Shown here one piece after another: positions 1 to 9,068 of a DNA stretch of 53,930 nucleotides. This DNA is from Brachybacterium alimentarium. Its GTDB lineage: Bacteria > Actinomycetota > Actinomycetes > Actinomycetales > Dermabacteraceae. The stretch's first letter is position 1; each line of letters begins with the position of its first letter. Location of the stretch: NCBI RefSeq assembly GCF_002332425.1, contig NZ_NRGS01000005.1:536342-590271 (forward strand). The letters are read 5' to 3'. A program made the translations under genes and the position numbers. Under the pieces are notes generated by a model. The model saw only the letters and a list, made by a program, of their open reading frames with translations. It made no database searches and was not told the origin of the DNA.

Positions 1-29
1 GCGCGGCGCCCGTCGGCGTCCGGTGGGTC

Positions 30-2579
30 CTAGCCGATGTCCACGGCGCGCACGCGCTCCTGCCGGGCCACGGTGTCGCGACCCTCGATGATCAGGCGGC
101 GCAGGCCGAAGGGCGCCTCCTCCGCATCGGCGAGCCAGGCATCGGCGTCGTCGAGCACGCCCTGGCCGCCGTAGGACGACGGGAAGTAGCCCGCCACCAG
201 ACGGTTGGCGATCTCGTTCGAGCGCTCCGCCCACACCCGGCCGATCATCGCGAAGTAGCGCTGGCGGTACGGGGCGAGGAGAGACTCGTCGACCACTCGG
301 CGGAAGCCCAGGATCACCGCGGTGATGGACTCGTTGGCGAGCGTGTCCTTCTCGACCGTGCGGCGCCAGGCCTTCGCCTTGGAGACCTCGGTGGGCAGCG
401 CGGCCTTCGCGGTCAGGGCGCTCTTGCGGCCGGACTGGGTGTCGTCCGAGGCGAGCTGCTCGTCGATGCCGGCGACGTCGATCCCGCCGAGCACGGCGAG
501 GGAGATCACGAGCTTCCAGCGCAGGTCGGTGTCGATCGTGCGGGCGGGCAGCGTGATCGAACCGCCCAGCAGGCCCTCGAGGGTCTCGCGGTGCGCCTCG
601 GTGCGGGCGAGGCGTGCGAACGTCTCGAGGAACTGCAGCTGTGCGTCCGACCCGGCCTCGGCGGCCTCCGCGAGCTCCCAGACAGCGCTCGCCGCGGTCT
701 CCGTGCGCAGCACGCGCTGGTCGGGGCTGGCGTACGGCCCGGCCACCGACTCCAGCTGCTGCAGCAGCGTGCGGTTCACCGACGAGGACTGCTCCCCGGT
801 GATGTGGGCGAGCACGAGCTGCTGGTAGCGACGGCTGGGCAGCTCTCCGTCGCGCACCATGTCCCACGCCGAGGACCACAGCAGGGTGCGCGCCAGCGGG
901 TCGTCCAGATCGCGCAGGTGCTCCATCGTGACGGCGAGGGAGGCGTCGTCCAGGCGGATCTTCGCGTAGGCGAGATCGCCGTCGTTGACGAGCCACAGGT
1001 CCGCGCGCTCGCCGACCAGCTCGGGCACCTCGGTGCGCTCGCCGTCGACGTCGATCTCCACGGTGGTGGTGCGGGCGAGCCTGCCGTCCTGCAGCGTGAA
1101 GCCGCCCACCTGCAGACGGTGGGGGCGCAGCGTCGGGTGCTCCTCGGGGGCGGTCTGCTCGATCGTGAAACGGCGGACCGTGCCGTCCTCGTCGCGCTCG
1201 ATCAGCGGTCGCAGGGTGTTGACCCCGGCGGTCTGCAGCCACAGTCGCGACCAGGATCTCAGGTCACGACCGCTGGTCGCCTCGAGCTCGGACAGCAGGT
1301 CCGAGAGCTCGGTGGTGGACCAGGCGTGCTTCACGAAGTAGGCGCGCACGCCGGCGAAGAACTCGTCCCGGCCCACGTAGGCCACCAGCTGGCGCAGCAC
1401 CGAGGCACCCTTGGCGTAGGTGATGCCGTCGAAGTTGGTCTCCACCGCTTCGAGGTCCACCATGTCGGCGACGATCGGGTGGGTCGAGGGCAGCTGATCC
1501 TGCTGGTAGGCCCACACCTTCTCAGCGAGCGCGAAGGTGGTCCAGGCGTCGGTCCAGCGGGTGACCTCGGCGCTCGCGAGCGTCGAGGCGTACTCGGCGA
1601 AGGACTCGTTCAGCCACAGGTCGTCCCACCAGCGCATGGTGACCAGGTCGCCGAACCACATGTGGGCGAGCTCGTGGAGGATCGTGAGGTCGCGGCGCTC
1701 GCGCACGGCGTCGGAGACCTCGGAGCGGAACACGTAGGACTCCACGTACGTGATCGCCCCGGGATTCTCCATCGCGCCCATGTTGTATTCGGGCACGAAC
1801 ACCTGGTCGTACTTGCGGAACGGGAAGTCCTGGTCGAAGGCCTCCTCGTAGAAGTCGATGCCGGCTGCGGTCACGTCGATGACGTTCTGCGCGTCGACGT
1901 GCCCGGCGAGCGAGGCCCGGGCGAAGACTCCCATCGGCACGGTGCGCCCGTCACGGGTGGTGACCTCGCCGGTGCCGCCCTGGTAGTTGCCGGCGATCAG
2001 TGCGACGAGGTACGTGGAGATCCGCTCAGTGGGATCGAAGACCCAGGTCGCTGAACCCGCACCGGCCGGGGTCGGTGCCGGCGCCGGGGCATTGGAGATG
2101 ACCCGCCAGTGGTCCGGCGCGGTCACGGTGAGCTGATAGGTGGCCTTGAGGTCGGGCTGCTCGAAGCAGGCGAACATGCGGCGTGCGTCCGAGACCTCGA
2201 ACTGGGTGTAGAGATACACCTCGTCATCGACCGGGTCCACGAAGCGGTGCAGCCCCTCACCGGTGTTCATGTAGGTGCCCTCGGCGAGGATGCGCACGAC
2301 GTTCTCGCCCTCGGCGAGGGCGGGAAGGCGAACGCGGGCACCGTCGAAGCGGGAAGCGGGCTCGGCCAGCAGCTCGCCGTTGAGCTCGATCTCGGTCACC
2401 GCCTTCGCGATGAGGTCCACGAAGGTCTCCTGCGCGGAGCTGGAGGAGAAGCGGAGGGTGGTCTCGGTGAGGAACGTCTCCGGGCCGGTCGTGAGGTCCA
2501 GACGGATGTCGTAGGAATCGGTGCTGAGGAACGAGGCGCGGCTGCGGGCCTCGTCGCGAGTGAGGTTCTCGAATGCCAT
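30..2579 (-). CDS. pepN: Aminopeptidase N (M1 zinc metallopeptidase)
   Basis: Cytosolic aminopeptidase that removes N-terminal residues from peptides. The 849-residue product has the M1 exopeptidase motif GAMEN near residue 266 and the zinc site HELAH near residue 300 followed by the downstream NESFAEY glutamate, with spacing matching E. coli PepN. The C-terminal half is the helical ERAP1-like domain. The reading frame is open upstream to 2771, but the family-typical N terminus MAFENLTRDEA starts at 2579, with an AGGATGG element just upstream; the extra 64 codons look like non-coding, Arg/Pro-rich sequence. Transcribed leftwards, 80 bp downstream of the DUF402 gene. Confidence 0.95.
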   Translation of the reverse strand: MAFENLTRDEARSRASFLSTDSYDIRLDLTTGPETFLTETTLRFSSSSAQETFVDLIAKAVTEIELNGELLAEPASRFDGARVRLPALAEGENVVRILAEGTYMNTGEGLHRFVDPVDDEVYLYTQFEVSDARRMFACFEQPDLKATYQLTVTAPDHWRVISNAPAPAPTPAGAGSATWVFDPTERISTYLVALIAGNYQGGTGEVTTRDGRTVPMGVFARASLAGHVDAQNVIDVTAAGIDFYEEAFDQDFPFRKYDQVFVPEYNMGAMENPGAITYVESYVFRSEVSDAVRERRDLTILHELAHMWFGDLVTMRWWDDLWLNESFAEYASTLASAEVTRWTDAWTTFALAEKVWAYQQDQLPSTHPIVADMVDLEAVETNFDGITYAKGASVLRQLVAYVGRDEFFAGVRAYFVKHAWSTTELSDLLSELEATSGRDLRSWSRLWLQTAGVNTLRPLIERDEDGTVRRFTIEQTAPEEHPTLRPHRLQVGGFTLQDGRLARTTTVEIDVDGERTEVPELVGERADLWLVNDGDLAYAKIRLDDASLAVTMEHLRDLDDPLARTLLWSSAWDMVRDGELPSRRYQQLVLAHITGEQSSSVNRTLLQQLESVAGPYASPDQRVLRTETAASAVWELAEAAEAGSDAQLQFLETFARLARTEAHRETLEGLLGGSITLPARTIDTDLRWKLVISLAVLGGIDVAGIDEQLASDDTQSGRKSALTAKAALPTEVSKAKAWRRTVEKDTLANESITAVILGFRRVVDESLLAPYRQRYFAMIGRVWAERSNEIANRLVAGYFPSSYGGQGVLDDADAWLADAEEAPFGLRRLIIEGRDTVARQERVRAVDIG

Positions 2580-2659
2580 CGAGCCATCCTGCCACCCTCG
2601 ACCGGACGATCCGTGACGAATGGCGAAGGAGCCGCGACCGCTTCCGCTCCGGCGCCTGC

Positions 2660-3313
2660 TCACCGTCGGGTCAGGTCGAGATCCCAGGTGTAGTGCTCCG
2701 GCAGTGTGGGCAGCGGCCAGGAGGGGTCCGGGAAGAAGTACTCGTAGCCGGCGGAGAAGGGGTAGGTCCATTCGGCGATGTGCTGCTCCGCCTCACGGCC
2801 GGCGGCCCGGATCGAGGCGATCTCCTCGGCGCTGAAGTAGCCGGTGCGCTCGGCGCCCTCGAGCTCGTCCTCGTCCTTGTAGTGCCAGTCCCGGCGCGGC
2901 AGCACGACGAGGTCGAGCACCAGATCGCGAGTGCGCACGCCCTCCTCGGTCCGTTCGTAGGGGGTCTCGAGGTTGATGTAGTAGCAGCCCAGCGAGCCGT
3001 CGTCCTTGTAGAACAGCCAGATGGAGTAGGGCTTGTCCGGCAGGCCGATCATGAGGATCCCGTTGCCGGTCCACAGCTGCTTGGACTGCAGTCGGGGCGC
3101 GGTGAACATCCCCTCGTCGCCGGCGCGGCGCAGGGCGGCACCGGATTCGAGCACCGGCAGCAGCACTTCGGTGCCGGGTGCGATCCAGACGGCCACCCCG
3201 CGGTCGTCGTCCAGCACGACGGTGCCGGGGCGGACGGTGCGGGTGGGGTGCTGAGAGGTGTAGTAGGTCCAGGTCACCTGGTCGCCGGGCGACCAGCGCG
3301 GTGTGCAAGACAT
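2660..3313 (-). CDS. DUF402 domain protein
   Basis: About 217 residues. The sequence begins with a W-x-PGD-V-TWTYY segment, continues with several beta-strand-like stretches and a conserved Y-x-W-x-F / YYINLETPYERT region followed by an acidic patch, then a DLVLDLVV segment and YKDEDELE; this is the layout of the DUF402/FomD-like family, whose studied members are nucleotide or phosphate-ester hydrolases. Activity here is not established. I prefer the ATG at 3313; a GTG at 3367 would add 18 residues. No signal peptide or membrane segment. Same strand as pepN, probably co-transcribed. Confidence 0.75.
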   Translation of the reverse strand: MSCTPRWSPGDQVTWTYYTSQHPTRTVRPGTVVLDDDRGVAVWIAPGTEVLLPVLESGAALRRAGDEGMFTAPRLQSKQLWTGNGILMIGLPDKPYSIWLFYKDDGSLGCYYINLETPYERTEEGVRTRDLVLDLVVLPRRDWHYKDEDELEGAERTGYFSAEEIASIRAAGREAEQHIAEWTYPFSAGYEYFFPDPSWPLPTLPEHYTWDLDLTRR

Positions 3314-3524
3314 GGTGGTGATCCCGGCCGGGTCGGCCTCCACGGGCGCCCCGTACCGTCCGGCCACCGGGCCGGGGCTGCTCTGCCCGTGAAGGGGTAG
3401 GCGTATGGGGCGACCATACCGCGTCGTTCCCGGGCGACCGGGCGACGCGCCGTTCCCCGCAGCCGAGGAAGGACCCGGCGCGCGCCGGAGGGATCACTGC
3501 GCCGGAGGACCGGCGCCGGCCGGA

Positions 3525-4616
3525 TCAGCCGGGGAGCGGGGCGCCGCGCAGCTGAGCGGCGAGCGGGCAGTCCATGGGATCGGCGTGGCCGAGACCCACC
3601 CGGTTCAGGTACCGGATGATGATCCCGTAGCTGCGGAGCAGGTTCGTCTCGGTATAGGTGATGCCGCGCTCGGCGCAGAACTCCTTGACGATCGGCTGCA
3701 CCTTGCGCAGGTTCGCCGAGGGCATGCGGGGGAACAGGTGGTGCTCGATCTGCAGGTCGAGCCCGCCCATCGCCCAGTTCATCAGGCGCCCACCGGTGAT
3801 GTTGCGGCTGGTGAGCACCTGGCGGCGCAGGAAGTCGACCTCGAGGCCCTTCGGGATCAGCGGCATCCCCTTGTGGTTCGGGGCGAACGAGCTGCCCATG
3901 TAGATGCCGAACACGGCCAGCTGCACGCCGAGGAAGGCGGCACCCATGCCCAGGCCGAGGGTCGCGAAGACGATCACCGGGAAGCCGATGAGGCGGGTCA
4001 GCACGAGGACCCCCTCGGCGGTGCGGTGCTTGACCCGCTCGGTGCGGAACACTGCGGAGATCGCCTCGTAGTGCATGACGAAGGCGAACAGGGACAGCAC
4101 CGGGAAGAACGCCCATCCCTGACGCTTGGCGAGCCATCCCATGAAGCCGGTGCGCTCGCTGGCGTCTCCGGGGACGAAGACCAGGGCGCCGGCGGCGATG
4201 TCGCCGTCGCGGCCGATGGTGTTCGGGTTGGCGTGATGCTTGTTGTGCTTGCGGGTCCACCAGGCGATGCTCAGGCCCACCACGAAGTTGCCGATGATGC
4301 GGGAGAACCACTCGTTGCGCTTCCCGGAGGAGAAGACCTGTTGGTGCGCGGCGTCGTGGCCCAGGAAGGCGGCCTGGGTGAACAGGATCCCGAACAGTGC
4401 GGCGACGGCCAGCTGCCACCAGGTGCTCCCCAAGGTGAACAGCAGCGTGAAGGCCCCGCCGAGGGCCAGGGCGAGGAGGATGGTGCGCAGCACGTACGAG
4501 CGGACGTTGCGGCCCATCAGCCCCGCGTCCTTCACCCGTTGCGACAGCTCGAAGTAGTCCCTGGTCTGCGCGGCCGCTTGCGGCCGGACGGGGCGAGGTG
4601 CGGCTGTGGTCGTCAT
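3525..4616 (-). CDS. Membrane fatty-acid desaturase
   Basis: Di-iron integral-membrane desaturase of 363 residues that introduces a double bond into acyl chains. Three histidine boxes are visible: H-DAA-H near residues 87-91, HNKHH at 124-128, and EHH within IEHHLFP near 289-291. Hydrophobic segments around residues 41-85 and 105-120 flank the boxes. Start chosen at ATG 4616 (MTTTAAPRP); a -10-like TAGCGT at 4624-4629 lies 7 nt upstream, so the mRNA is probably leaderless. An upstream in-frame ATG at 4622 is the alternative. It follows a histidine kinase gene on the same strand, which suggests control by membrane state as in DesK/DesR systems. Confidence 0.9.
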   Translation of the reverse strand: MTTTAAPRPVRPQAAAQTRDYFELSQRVKDAGLMGRNVRSYVLRTILLALALGGAFTLLFTLGSTWWQLAVAALFGILFTQAAFLGHDAAHQQVFSSGKRNEWFSRIIGNFVVGLSIAWWTRKHNKHHANPNTIGRDGDIAAGALVFVPGDASERTGFMGWLAKRQGWAFFPVLSLFAFVMHYEAISAVFRTERVKHRTAEGVLVLTRLIGFPVIVFATLGLGMGAAFLGVQLAVFGIYMGSSFAPNHKGMPLIPKGLEVDFLRRQVLTSRNITGGRLMNWAMGGLDLQIEHHLFPRMPSANLRKVQPIVKEFCAERGITYTETNLLRSYGIIIRYLNRVGLGHADPMDCPLAAQLRGAPLPG

Positions 4617-4623
4617 GCACATG

Positions 4624-4629
4624 ACGCTA
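4624..4629 (-). promoter_or_regulatory. -10 box of desaturase (leaderless)
   Basis: TAGCGT on the minus strand, 7 nt before the ATG at 4616. The perfect inverted repeat at 4642-4674 is centred about 42 nt upstream of the start, where an activator would contact RNA polymerase. Confidence 0.45.
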
Positions 4630-4641
4630 GGTGTCCACGGG

Positions 4642-4674
4642 GCAGGTGCGCGTCCCCCTGCGGAGCGCACCTGC
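4642..4674. repeat. Perfect 10-bp inverted repeat upstream of desaturase
   Basis: GCAGGTGCGC (4642-4651) and GCGCACCTGC (4665-4674) are exact inverse complements separated by 13 nt. It lies between the kinase stop and the desaturase start. It may be a response-regulator binding site or a strong hairpin; there is no T-tract after it, so an ordinary intrinsic terminator is less likely. Confidence 0.6.
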
Positions 4675-4675
4675 A

Positions 4676-4695
4676 CCCCCTACCCAGGTAGGGGG
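4676..4695. repeat. Perfect 9-bp palindrome over the kinase stop codon
   Basis: CCCCCTACC and GGTAGGGGG flank a 2-nt centre, making a 20-bp palindrome that spans the last codons of the histidine kinase. It is adjacent to the other inverted repeat, giving two symmetric elements within 55 bp. Confidence 0.55.
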
Positions 4696-6494
4696 TCGGC
4701 GATCGGGATCTCTGCCGAGACGATGAATCCACCGCCAGCGCTGGGTCCGGCCTCGACGGTGCCGCCGAGCGCCGTGACCCGTTCGCGGGCGCCCGCGAGC
4801 CCGAGCCCGGAGCCGGGGATCGGATCCTGACCGGTGTCCGGAGCGGTGTTGGCGATCTCGACCAGCAGCGTCCCCGCCGACGGGACGACGCGCACTCTGA
4901 TCGCGGCTCCTCGAGAATGGCGCAGCGCATTGCTGAGCGCCTCTTGCACCACGCGATAGGCGGTCAGACCCACCGTGGGCGGTACGTCGGCCGGAGACAG
5001 ATCAGCGCTGATCGAGGCGCCGGTGGCGCGGCTCGCCTCGAGCAGCTCGGGGACGTCGCCCAGCCCGGGCATCGGCATCTCGTCGAGGGAGTCGTCGGTG
5101 CGCAGGGTCGCCAGCAGCGAACGCATCTCCCCGAGCGCCTGCCGGGAGGAGGCGGCGATGTCCTCGAACTCCTGCTCGGTCTGCGAGTCCATGCCCGGCA
5201 GACGGAACTTCGCGGTGCCGGCCTGCACGGTGATCACGGACATCGAATGGGCCACCACGTCATGCAGCTCGCGGGCGATGCGGCTGCGCTCCTCGAGCTC
5301 GTGGCGCCGACGCACCTGATCGGCGCTGAGGGTCTGCGCCTGCTCCACCTGACCGCTGACCAGCAGCCACTGGCGCACGGTGAGGCCCAGCAGCACCACG
5401 CCGCCGCTGATCGCCACGAGCACCACACCGTTGGTGGTGATCTCGCGCAGAGCATCCTCCGCGCGCATCCGCGGCTCGGTGATCAGCAGGGAGACCAGGG
5501 TGAGGAGGGCGCCGCCGGACCAGGCGGACACCGACCAGTACCAGCGGTGCAGGATCGCGAGCACCGTGAGCGTCACACAGTGCGCGAGCAGGGAGGTCAC
5601 CGGCCAGGGCCAGGGGAGCGAGGCCTGCACCGGGGCGGTCACGAGCATCATGGACAGCGCTGCGAGCACGCTCAGGGCCAGACCCGCCCAGGGCCAGCGC
5701 ACCGCGAGCAGCCCGGCCAGCGCCGCCGCGATCGAGACCAGCATGGCCGCCGCCGGGTGCACGTCGTAGAGGGCGGCCGTGACCGGCCAGCTGACCACCA
5801 CCAGCACGAAGCTCACGAACGCGACCGTCATCCAGGTCCATGCCCCCTCGCGGACCCGAGTGTCCACGGCGCCGCCCGCGATCGACGGGAAGGGCGTGCG
5901 GCGAGGCGACCCGGGGACGGCGCCGCCCAGCAGCGGCGCGCTGACCACGATGTCCAACAGGGCGAGCGCATGGACCATCGCCGGGAACGAGAGCGCGAGG
6001 GCCAGACCGAGCACGAGCGCGAGAGCCCACTGGCCGGGGACCGGCATGCCGGAGTCCGGGAGGAAGCGCCCCCAGAACCAGAAGGTCAGCCCGCCCAGGG
6101 CGAGTGCGGCCCAGGCCACGGTCGCACCGACGGTGAGCACGCGCACCGGGAGCGCGATGAGAGCCTCGAAGGCGAGGTCGAGCCATCGCCGTGGATCGGT
6201 GACCAGGCGCAGCAGCCCGGTCGCGCCGCGCCCTCGCGCCTGGTACCTGGGTTCCCGCATCTCGAGCCCCCAGCGCCGCAGACGGCTGCGGTCGAGTCTC
6301 GCGAAGATGGAGGCCAGGGAAAGGGTCAAGGGGAACAGGAGCAGGCCGATCCAGACGAGCGCGAGCGCCGCCGAGACCGCGGCGAGCGGGAGCAGCAGCA
6401 CGATCGAGAGCAGGGTGAGCGCGAGCCCGGGGAGCACGAGCGCGAGGTCATGGCCCAGGCGGCGCAGACTGTGGCGGTCAGGGACGAGGAACAC
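4680..6494 (-). CDS. NarL-type sensor histidine kinase, polytopic
   Basis: 604 residues. The first ~150 residues form a Sensor-type module (two hydrophobic hairpins and an L-x-DPRRWLDL segment, as in the second kinase in this window), followed by a further set of 6-7 hydrophobic segments to about residue 370. The dimerisation/phosphoacceptor segment is ERSRIARELHDVVAHS (His near 409), and the HATPase_c domain has the N-box VVQEALSNALRHS and G-box GSGLGLAGARERV near 560. Start is GTG 6494 with a strong GGGAGGAG ribosome site. Divergent from its likely partner regulator by 38 bp and upstream of the desaturase on the same strand. The signal is unknown; membrane fluidity is an inference from context. 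Confidence 0.9.
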   Translation of the reverse strand: MFLVPDRHSLRRLGHDLALVLPGLALTLLSIVLLLPLAAVSAALALVWIGLLLFPLTLSLASIFARLDRSRLRRWGLEMREPRYQARGRGATGLLRLVTDPRRWLDLAFEALIALPVRVLTVGATVAWAALALGGLTFWFWGRFLPDSGMPVPGQWALALVLGLALALSFPAMVHALALLDIVVSAPLLGGAVPGSPRRTPFPSIAGGAVDTRVREGAWTWMTVAFVSFVLVVVSWPVTAALYDVHPAAAMLVSIAAALAGLLAVRWPWAGLALSVLAALSMMLVTAPVQASLPWPWPVTSLLAHCVTLTVLAILHRWYWSVSAWSGGALLTLVSLLITEPRMRAEDALREITTNGVVLVAISGGVVLLGLTVRQWLLVSGQVEQAQTLSADQVRRRHELEERSRIARELHDVVAHSMSVITVQAGTAKFRLPGMDSQTEQEFEDIAASSRQALGEMRSLLATLRTDDSLDEMPMPGLGDVPELLEASRATGASISADLSPADVPPTVGLTAYRVVQEALSNALRHSRGAAIRVRVVPSAGTLLVEIANTAPDTGQDPIPGSGLGLAGARERVTALGGTVEAGPSAGGGFIVSAEIPIADPLPG

Positions 6495-6520
6495 TCAGGA
6501 CTCCTCCCGGTGAGCGCGGA

Positions 6521-6526
6521 TACTGT
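6521..6526 (+). promoter_or_regulatory. -10 box of response regulator (leaderless)
   Basis: TACTGT ends 6 nt before the ATG at 6533, and no ribosome binding site is present, so transcription should begin at or beside the start codon. Confidence 0.5.
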
Positions 6527-6532
6527 GTCCCC

Positions 6533-7213
6533 ATGGTTCCTTCGAAGCAGTCCGCGACCCGTGTGCTGATCGTCGACGACCAGTCGATGATCCGCGGGGG
6601 CTTCGAAGCGCTGCTGAACGCGCAGGAGGGGCTGGAGGTGGTCGGGACCGCGGCGGACGGCGCCGGGATCACCGAGGTGGTGCGTCGGACCAGGCCCGAC
6701 GTGGTGCTGATGGACATCCGCATGCCCCATGTGGGCGGGCTCGATGCCACGCGCACGGTGCTCGCGATGCCGGGTACGCCACCGAAGATCATCATGCTGA
6801 CCACCTTCGACGCCGATGAGTACGTGTTCGCCGCCCTGCGAGCCGGGGCGAGCGGGTTCCTGCTCAAGGATTCCACACCCGAGGAGCTGGTCCAGGCGGT
6901 GCGGGTCGTCGCGGGCGGCGACTCGCTGCTGGCCCCGCGCGTGACCCGTGCCCTGATCGCCGATTTCGTCGCACGGCCCGCACGGGACCGGCGCGCCTCG
7001 ACCAGCCTCAACGCCCTCACCGAGCGCGAGCTCGACGTGCTGCTGCTCGTGGCACGGGGGCTCGCGAACCGCGAGATCGCCGACGAGCTCGTGATGGCCG
7101 AGCAGACGGTGAAGTCGCATGTCTCGCGCATGCTCTCCAAACTGGCCCTGCGCGACCGCACGCAGCTCGTCGTCGCGGCCTACGAGTCCGGTCTGGTGCG
7201 CGCCGGCTCCTGA
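6533..7213 (+). CDS. NarL/LuxR-family response regulator
   Basis: 226 residues. Receiver domain with acidic pair DD at 15-16, phosphoacceptor D61 in VVLMDIRMP, and the Lys switch in FLLKDST. The C-terminal LuxR helix-turn-helix is LTERELDVLLLVARGLANREIADELVMAEQ then TVKSHVSRML. Partner of the divergent histidine kinase. Candidate targets are the inverted repeats upstream of the desaturase at 4642-4695. The mRNA is probably leaderless (TACTGT 6 nt upstream). Convergent with the ABC exporter, whose stop lies only 10 nt away. Confidence 0.92.
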   Translation: MVPSKQSATRVLIVDDQSMIRGGFEALLNAQEGLEVVGTAADGAGITEVVRRTRPDVVLMDIRMPHVGGLDATRTVLAMPGTPPKIIMLTTFDADEYVFAALRAGASGFLLKDSTPEELVQAVRVVAGGDSLLAPRVTRALIADFVARPARDRRASTSLNALTERELDVLLLVARGLANREIADELVMAEQTVKSHVSRMLSKLALRDRTQLVVAAYESGLVRAGS

Positions 7214-7223
7214 ACGCCCCGGC

Positions 7224-9068
7224 TCACCCCGCCCAGGCCTCCCACAGGGTGGCGTAGTCGCCACCGCGCGCCACCAGGTCGTCGTGCGTGCCCTGCTCCA
7301 CGACCCGGCCATCGGCCATCATCAGGATCCGATCCGCCACCATCGCCTGCGAGAGACGGTGGGCGACGATGATCGTGGTGCGACCGTGCGCGACCTCGAG
7401 CGCGGCGCGTTCGAGCACCCGCGCGCCGGAGGAGCCCTCGTCGGCCGTGGCCTCGTCGAGCACCAGCACCGCCGGGTCCTGCAGGGCGACGCGCGCGAGC
7501 GCGAGCTGCTGGGACTGCTCGGCCGTGAGCCGCTCGCCCTTCTCACCCACCTCGGTGTCCAGACCTCGGGGGAGGCGCTCGGCCCACCCCGAGGCGTCCA
7601 CCTGCTGCAGCGCCTCCCACAGCTCCTCGTCGGTCGCGGTGGGGCGTGCCAGCCGCAGATCCTCCTTCAGCGTGCCGCGGAAGACGTGGACGTCCTGACT
7701 GACGATCGAGGAATGCGCTCGGGCGGCCTCGATATCGGCGCGCGTGAGGTCCGCCCCGCCGTGCAGCACCCGGCCGTGGCGCGGTTCGAGGGTGCCCGCG
7801 ATGATCGAGGCGAGGGTCGACTTCCCGGCACCGGAGGCTCCCACCAGGGAGACCACCTCGCCGGGGGCGATCTCGAGATCGATGGGCCGCAGCACGACCC
7901 GCTCCTCGCCGTCGTCATCGGTGCCATAGGCGTGGGAGACGCCCTCGAGACTGATCGAGGCATCCAGCGGTCGCTCGTCGCCCGGGGAGGAGGCCGGATC
8001 GATCGCCTCGATGACGCCCACCATGCGGGTCAGGCTCGCCGCCGCCGACTGGACGTCGTCGAGGGAGAAGATGAGGTTCATCATCGGCCAGAGCAGGCTG
8101 ATCAGGTACAGCGCCGCCGCGGTGACCAGACCGATCGGGGCGCCGCCCACGTGCACCATGGCGTAGCCCAGCACGAGCACCAGGGCGATCGAGAGGTTCT
8201 CGGGCCACACCACGATCTTCACCAGCTTGGTCACCAGCGTCATCACCCGCATGCCGAGCACGACCGCCGTCTCCGAGAGCACGGCGACGTGCCGGGTCTC
8301 GCGGCGCTCGATGCCGTAGGCGTGCACGGTGGGGATGCCGTGGATGGCCGAGAGCAGCCCTTGGGCACGGGCCCCCATCGCCACCCGTTCGCGCCGGTAG
8401 ATGGGGGCGGTCTGCCGGAGGTACCAGACGGCGCTGAGGAGATACATCGGGACGACGATCGCCACCAGGATCAGCAGCCAGGGTGAGAGCGTCACCATGC
8501 CGATCAGGGTGACGACGACGTAGAAGCCCATCTGGATCAGGTTCGGCACCACGTTGTTGACGGCGCGCGCGGTCACGTCCACGTCGTCGGCGACGCGGGA
8601 GAGGGCGTCGCCGATGCCGGTGACCTCCATGCTCTGGGCGGGGAGGTCCAGCGCACGGTCGATCACGTCCTCGCGCATCCCGGCCAGCACCCGCTGCCCG
8701 AGCCCGCTGACCAGCGCCCAGCCCAGCGCGGAGAACACCGCCTGCAGGACACCGGCGAGCATGATCAGCCCGCCCTGGCGCCACAGCGCATCGGAGCCCG
8801 CACCCTGCTGGACGAGATCGACGGCGTCACCGATCAGGCGGGGCATCCAGGCCGCGGCGGCCGCGCCGCACGTGACCACGAGCAGGGTCAGCACCGTCAT
8901 GCCCAGGAACTGGCGCAGCCGCCCGCCCAGATGGGCGAACGCCGCACCGATGGTCGCGATCGGCAGGATCTGGGCGTGCTCGTCGAGCTGCCGCCGCGCG
9001 GTGGCGTCGGCCTCGAGCAGCTCCTCGGGATCGGCGTCCCAGTCGACGACGCTGAGGTCCGCGTTCAT
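7224..9068 (-). CDS. ABC exporter half-transporter with active Walker A/B
   Basis: 614 residues: a transmembrane domain of six helices (about residues 45-330) followed by a nucleotide-binding domain. Walker A is GASGAGKST (near 408), Walker B is VLVLDEAT, and the H-loop is IVAHRLS, all intact. The signature motif, normally LSGGQ, is degenerate here: LTAEQSQQ. Together with the upstream subunit, whose signature is intact but whose Walker motifs are lost, this predicts a heterodimer with a single working ATP site. The ATG at 9068 overlaps the upstream stop by 4 nt (ATGA), implying translational coupling. Substrate unknown; drug, lipid or peptide export are all possible. Confidence 0.9.
   Translation of the reverse strand: MNADLSVVDWDADPEELLEADATARRQLDEHAQILPIATIGAAFAHLGGRLRQFLGMTVLTLLVVTCGAAAAAWMPRLIGDAVDLVQQGAGSDALWRQGGLIMLAGVLQAVFSALGWALVSGLGQRVLAGMREDVIDRALDLPAQSMEVTGIGDALSRVADDVDVTARAVNNVVPNLIQMGFYVVVTLIGMVTLSPWLLILVAIVVPMYLLSAVWYLRQTAPIYRRERVAMGARAQGLLSAIHGIPTVHAYGIERRETRHVAVLSETAVVLGMRVMTLVTKLVKIVVWPENLSIALVLVLGYAMVHVGGAPIGLVTAAALYLISLLWPMMNLIFSLDDVQSAAASLTRMVGVIEAIDPASSPGDERPLDASISLEGVSHAYGTDDDGEERVVLRPIDLEIAPGEVVSLVGASGAGKSTLASIIAGTLEPRHGRVLHGGADLTRADIEAARAHSSIVSQDVHVFRGTLKEDLRLARPTATDEELWEALQQVDASGWAERLPRGLDTEVGEKGERLTAEQSQQLALARVALQDPAVLVLDEATADEGSSGARVLERAALEVAHGRTTIIVAHRLSQAMVADRILMMADGRVVEQGTHDDLVARGGDYATLWEAWAG

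Noticed and set aside
4642..4695. Intrinsic terminator of the histidine kinase
   Set aside because: The stems are strong but there is no U-tract, and the position relative to the desaturase -10 fits an operator better; kept as repeats.
4917..6569. 550-codon frame opposite the histidine kinase
   Set aside because: His/Gly/Arg-rich, no family; antisense of a gene with clear kinase motifs.
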